Positions 5,761-8,421 of a stretch of 8,421 bases of DNA are shown here, piece by piece. Position 1 is the first letter of the stretch; each line of letters opens with the position of its first letter. Both the position numbers and the translations under genes were made by a program. Source of the stretch: an uncultured Collinsella sp. (lineage in GTDB: Bacteria > Actinomycetota > Coriobacteriia > Coriobacteriales > Coriobacteriaceae); the NCBI GenBank assembly GCA_902478995.1, contig CABSNF010000081.1:1-8421 (forward strand). The letters run 5' to 3'. The notes under the pieces are model-generated. The model was not told the DNA's origin. It worked only from the letters and a program-made list of their open reading frames with translations, and searched no databases.

Positions 5761-6694
5761 AATTGACACGTTTTCCATTGTGACCGAAGGGTGTCTGGGC
5801 GTGAAGGGCAAACTTGGAGGGCGCATACCTTCCATCCATCATGCGCTCGATAAGGCCCTCGAGTTCAAGCGAACCCAAGAGTTTGAGTACGCCGACAGCA
5901 TCGAGCGAGACGAGCGCCGCGATTTCGTCGACCTTGAGCGGAGAGGCGATGAGCGCATGCATCACGGTCTGCTGCGTTGGATCCAGGTCGGCAATGCCGG
6001 GAGCATCGGGGCGCGAGTAGCGCAGGGTTCCGTAGATGCGTGAGATAGCCATCTCGATAGATTCCTCGTCGACGATGCAGCAGGCACCGTTCGCAATGAG
6101 GTAATTCGTGCCACGCGACTCGGGCGATAGGATCGACCCCGGCACGACAAGAAGTTCGCGCCCCAAATCCATAGCAGCCTCGGCTGTAGAAAACGTCCCA
6201 GAAGGCATACCCGCCTCGGATACAAAGAGGGCTTGCGACAGGGCCGCGATCACGCGATTGCGGCGCGGAAAGGCGAACTTGCGCGGACCCATGCCCCACG
6301 GAGAGATCGACACGACCGCGCCACCTGTATCGAGCGTGCGAGTAATAAGCCCCGCGCTCGAACGCGGGTAGACCACGTCGGCGCCCGTCCCCAGCACCAC
6401 GACGTGTTTGCCGCCGGCGTTGACCGCAGCCCAACCCGAGGCCTGGTCACAACCGACCGCGCCTCCCGAAACTACCGTCACTCCCGCATCAACCGCCACC
6501 TTTGCCGCAAGCTCTGCCACGGCAAGACCATACGGCGAAGCCTTGCGCGCGCCGATGATGGAGAGCGCGGGCGTCGAAAGCACCTCGGGGTTGCCGCGCA
6601 CATAAAGCGTCTGGGGTATATCAGAAAGCTCCAAAACGGTCTCGGGATACAACGCGTCACCTGGATGCAGCTCGAAGGTCCCCTCAGCCATCAT
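5759..6694 (-). CDS. dprA: DNA-processing protein DprA (Smf), short divergent form
   Basis: DprA binds incoming single-stranded DNA and loads RecA during natural transformation, in the cytoplasm. This protein has 311 residues. A short lead (1-25) with the YPETV/IPQTLYVRG entry is followed by the Rossmann-like domain: GARKASPYG at 48-56, VSGGAVGCDQASGWAAV at 75-91, LGTGADVVYP at 101-110, FPRRNRVIAALS at 142-153, EAGMPSGTFSTAEAA at 160-174, VPGSILSPESRGTNYLI at 184-200. It ends in a winged-helix-like segment (about 238-290). It lacks the usual N-terminal SAM-like domain, and several family residues are changed (AH to SG after GxD; SE to IS before the PWG turn). ATG 6694 overlaps the comM stop as ATGA, with GGAGG five bases upstream. 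A second ATG at 6691 is equally possible. A longer open frame to 6850 is out-of-frame comM sequence. The family call is secure; a role in transformation is inferred from family and the comM neighbour. Confidence 0.93.
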   Translation of the reverse strand: MMAEGTFELHPGDALYPETVLELSDIPQTLYVRGNPEVLSTPALSIIGARKASPYGLAVAELAAKVAVDAGVTVVSGGAVGCDQASGWAAVNAGGKHVVVLGTGADVVYPRSSAGLITRTLDTGGAVVSISPWGMGPRKFAFPRRNRVIAALSQALFVSEAGMPSGTFSTAEAAMDLGRELLVVPGSILSPESRGTNYLIANGACCIVDEESIEMAISRIYGTLRYSRPDAPGIADLDPTQQTVMHALIASPLKVDEIAALVSLDAVGVLKLLGSLELEGLIERMMDGRYAPSKFALHAQTPFGHNGKRVN

Positions 6695-8214
6695 TGGTCC
6701 CTCCTTCCCTGGTACATCGCCGCCTCGAGCACGTGGTCCTGCGTCACCTGCTCGCTCTCGGCGACATCTGCGATCGTGCGCGCAATGCGAACAAGGCGCA
6801 CGATGCCACGCCCTGTGAGATACGTGCGCTTCGACAGGCCGAGCACACACTTCTCCGCCGCATCATCGAGCTCAAAGGTCGAAACGACGCCGTCAATGGA
6901 CCGTGTCTCGTCATCCTCGGCCTCGGCATCCGCATCGTCCATGCGGGATTCGCGCCAAGCGCGAAAGGCGCGACCGCGCACAACGTAGTCACGTAACTCG
7001 GCCGACGACATGCCCTCCGCACCCTCGATAATCACTTGAGGGTCGGGACGGGTCACATCGATCATCATGTCGATACGGTCGGCCAAGGGACCGCGCAGTT
7101 TAGACCGATAGCGCTCGACCATCGCCGCCGAGCAGCGACACGGCACCTCGCGATCGCCCAAAAAGCCGCAGGGGCAGGGATTGCTCGCAGCCAGCAGCTG
7201 AAAGCGCGACGGGAAGGTAAAAGCCCCGTCGACGCGTACGATCCTCACGTAGCCGCGCTCGATGGGCTGACGCAGCGTCTGCAGCACGCCCGTGGGAAAC
7301 TCGGCAAGCTCGTCCAAAAAGAGCACGCCGCCATGAGCAAGGCTGATCTCACCCGGGTGCACCGGGCGCCCGCCGCCGATAAGGCCTGCGGTCGAAATAC
7401 TGTGGTGGGGACTGCGGAAGGGGCGGTGCCCCGCCAACAAGCCATCAATGTTCTCACCCAAAACCGAATGGATGCACAGTGCCTCCTGCTGATCCTCAAC
7501 GGAAAGCTCGGGCAGGATGCCGGTCATACGGCGTGCGAGCATCGTCTTGCCCGATCCCGGAGACCCGATCATGAGCAAGCCGAGTTCTCCTGCCGCCGCA
7601 AGCGCCATGCCGCGTTTAGCGACTTCCTGCCCCAGCACGTCGGCATAGTCGAGCTCAGGCTCAAAGGTCGCCTCGACGCCCTCAGAATCCAGGTAGTGCC
7701 GCGCGGCATCGCCCACACCATGAGCAAGCTGAGACAAATGATCGATAAATCCGCAGTCAACGCCAGCAAGCGGCACATGCTGGTCTGACCTGCCGGCGAT
7801 AAAGGACAGCCCCAAATCACGCGCCAATAACTGAAACGCCACCTCGCCCTTGACGGGAAGCACCGTACCGTCCAAGCCAAGCTCACCAGCGATAAGACAA
7901 CGATCGAGATTGTCGCGGGGAATCTGACCATCGGCCGCTAGGACCGCGATGGCGATGGGCAGATCAAAGCCGCTACCGGTCTTGCGAATATCGCCGGGCG
8001 CCAGATTGACCGTAATGCCCGAGCGCGGGATCTCGAACCCGGCGGAGCGCATCGCACAGCGAATACGACCACGTGACTCCATCACCTCCATACTCGGGAT
8101 GCCGAGCATCTGAATGCCCGGAACGCCGCCGGCAAGCGAGACCTCGACCGTGACGCGAATCGCCTCGACGCCGCGGATGCAGGCCGCGTGAACGGCAAAC
8201 GTCTCGAACGCCAT
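6691..8214 (-). CDS. comM: ComM/YifB-family AAA+ ATPase (Mg-chelatase-like)
   Basis: This 507-residue hexameric AAA+ motor aids integration of foreign DNA by branch migration in transformable bacteria (shown for ComM of gamma-proteobacteria) and is commonly annotated YifB. Order of parts: an N-terminal Lon/S5-like ChlI domain (1-170) with VPGIQMLGIP, INLAPGDIRK-type motif VNLAPGDIRKTG at 69-80 and GSGFDLPIAIAVLA; Walker A GSPGSGKT at 217-224; RPFRSPHHSIS at 264-274; Walker B VLFLDE at 297-302; SNPCPCGFLGD at 344-354 with four cysteines (347, 349, 359, 361), probably a metal knuckle; GPLADRIDMMIDV; and a C-terminal helical domain containing VRIARTIADV. An acidic linker (426-437) precedes this domain. 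The length equals E. coli ComM (506). ATG 8214 shares one base with the yraN stop (TGATG) and has AGGTG five bases upstream. The longer frame to 8412 is yraN read in another frame. It probably acts with the downstream DprA. Confidence 0.96.
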   Translation of the reverse strand: MAFETFAVHAACIRGVEAIRVTVEVSLAGGVPGIQMLGIPSMEVMESRGRIRCAMRSAGFEIPRSGITVNLAPGDIRKTGSGFDLPIAIAVLAADGQIPRDNLDRCLIAGELGLDGTVLPVKGEVAFQLLARDLGLSFIAGRSDQHVPLAGVDCGFIDHLSQLAHGVGDAARHYLDSEGVEATFEPELDYADVLGQEVAKRGMALAAAGELGLLMIGSPGSGKTMLARRMTGILPELSVEDQQEALCIHSVLGENIDGLLAGHRPFRSPHHSISTAGLIGGGRPVHPGEISLAHGGVLFLDELAEFPTGVLQTLRQPIERGYVRIVRVDGAFTFPSRFQLLAASNPCPCGFLGDREVPCRCSAAMVERYRSKLRGPLADRIDMMIDVTRPDPQVIIEGAEGMSSAELRDYVVRGRAFRAWRESRMDDADAEAEDDETRSIDGVVSTFELDDAAEKCVLGLSKRTYLTGRGIVRLVRIARTIADVAESEQVTQDHVLEAAMYQGRRDQ

Positions 8215-8421
8215 CACGACACCTGCCAATCGAACGCGTTGTACTGATGCTCGATCTCGGCGATATGCCCGCCGCGAATGGTGACACCCACGGCATCGAA
8301 GCGAATCGCCTTGAGCGGATAATGCTCCATGAGATAGCAACTTGCGATGCGGCGGTAGCGGCGTTGCTTTTGGGCGTCCACGGCCTCCTCGGGAAAGACC
8401 CGCGTGGTGCAATCCATGTCT
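8214..8421 (-). CDS. yraN: YraN / UPF0102 family endonuclease-fold protein, 3' part only
   Basis: The last 68 codons are seen; the start lies beyond the right edge. The fragment matches the C-terminal half of the UPF0102 family: FPEEAVDAQKQRRYRRIA (the PxEAVdxrKqrRl motif), then YLMEH, AIRFDAVGVTI (the xRFDVVxV strand), and the closing IEHQYNAFD (family xxhl.nAF.). YraN proteins have a predicted restriction-endonuclease-like fold, with the catalytic E-(V/L)-K lying upstream in the missing half. The family sits beside comM, dprA or rnhB in many genomes and is suspected to act in DNA metabolism, but its function is not settled. The stop overlaps the comM ATG by one base, indicating co-transcription and coupling. 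Confidence 0.9.
   Translation of the reverse strand, partial: DMDCTTRVFPEEAVDAQKQRRYRRIASCYLMEHYPLKAIRFDAVGVTIRGGHIAEIEHQYNAFDWQVS

Noticed and set aside
6695..6850. Longer dprA start at 6850
   Set aside because: The extra residues are out-of-frame comM sequence, rich in Arg, Ala and His. The ATGA overlap and GGAGG support 6694.
8215..8412. Longer comM start at 8412
   Set aside because: The extra 66 residues are yraN read in another frame. Family homology begins at MAFETFAVHAA, whose ATG has a ribosome site and a TGATG overlap.
1..8421. Mobile element, CRISPR array, tRNA or rRNA gene
   Set aside because: No transposase, repeat array or structural RNA was seen. The only recombinase is a housekeeping Xer protein in a conserved neighbourhood, and coding sequence covers nearly the whole window.

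Overview
The window holds ten protein genes, all on the minus strand, and reads as core chromosome of a high-GC (about 60 percent by eye) Gram-positive-type bacterium. My best guess is a Coriobacteriia actinobacterium of Collinsella type. That guess rests on base composition, protein flavour and the joining of a dprA/trmFO/xerC block to rpsB-tsf and pyrH-frr-uppS. It is an impression, not a database result. No mobile element, CRISPR array, rRNA or tRNA gene was seen.

In transcription order (high to low coordinates) there are three units. Unit 1 (8421 to 3490) is yraN (3' end only), comM/yifB, dprA, trmFO and a XerC/D tyrosine recombinase. The genes overlap by 1 to 4 bases or lie 14 bases apart, which suggests one operon. 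It combines DNA uptake and recombination functions (ComM, DprA, probably YraN), tRNA U54 methylation (TrmFO) and chromosome dimer resolution (Xer). A weak terminator-like hairpin follows xerC. Unit 2 (about 3405 to 1569) is rpsB-tsf (ribosomal protein S2 and EF-Ts). It has a strong sigma70-type promoter with a 17-base spacer, a structured leader of about 135 nt, and a strong intrinsic terminator after tsf. Unit 3 (1547 to 1) is pyrH-frr-uppS (UMP kinase, ribosome recycling factor, undecaprenyl diphosphate synthase 5' end). It starts at a probable extended -10 promoter just after the tsf terminator. Spacing is 1 to 2 bases, and the initiators include TTG (pyrH) and GTG (uppS).

No wholly new system is evident. 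The points most worth a second look are these. The conserved XerC N-terminus continues in frame 26 codons upstream of the first conventional start, to an ATA codon that has a well-placed GGAGG and a 4-base overlap with the trmFO stop. The rpsB leader has interleaved complementary segments that could form a pseudoknot, three GGAGG copies and a small open frame ending one base before rpsB. DprA is short and divergent in its Rossmann-fold motifs. topA is absent from between dprA and trmFO.
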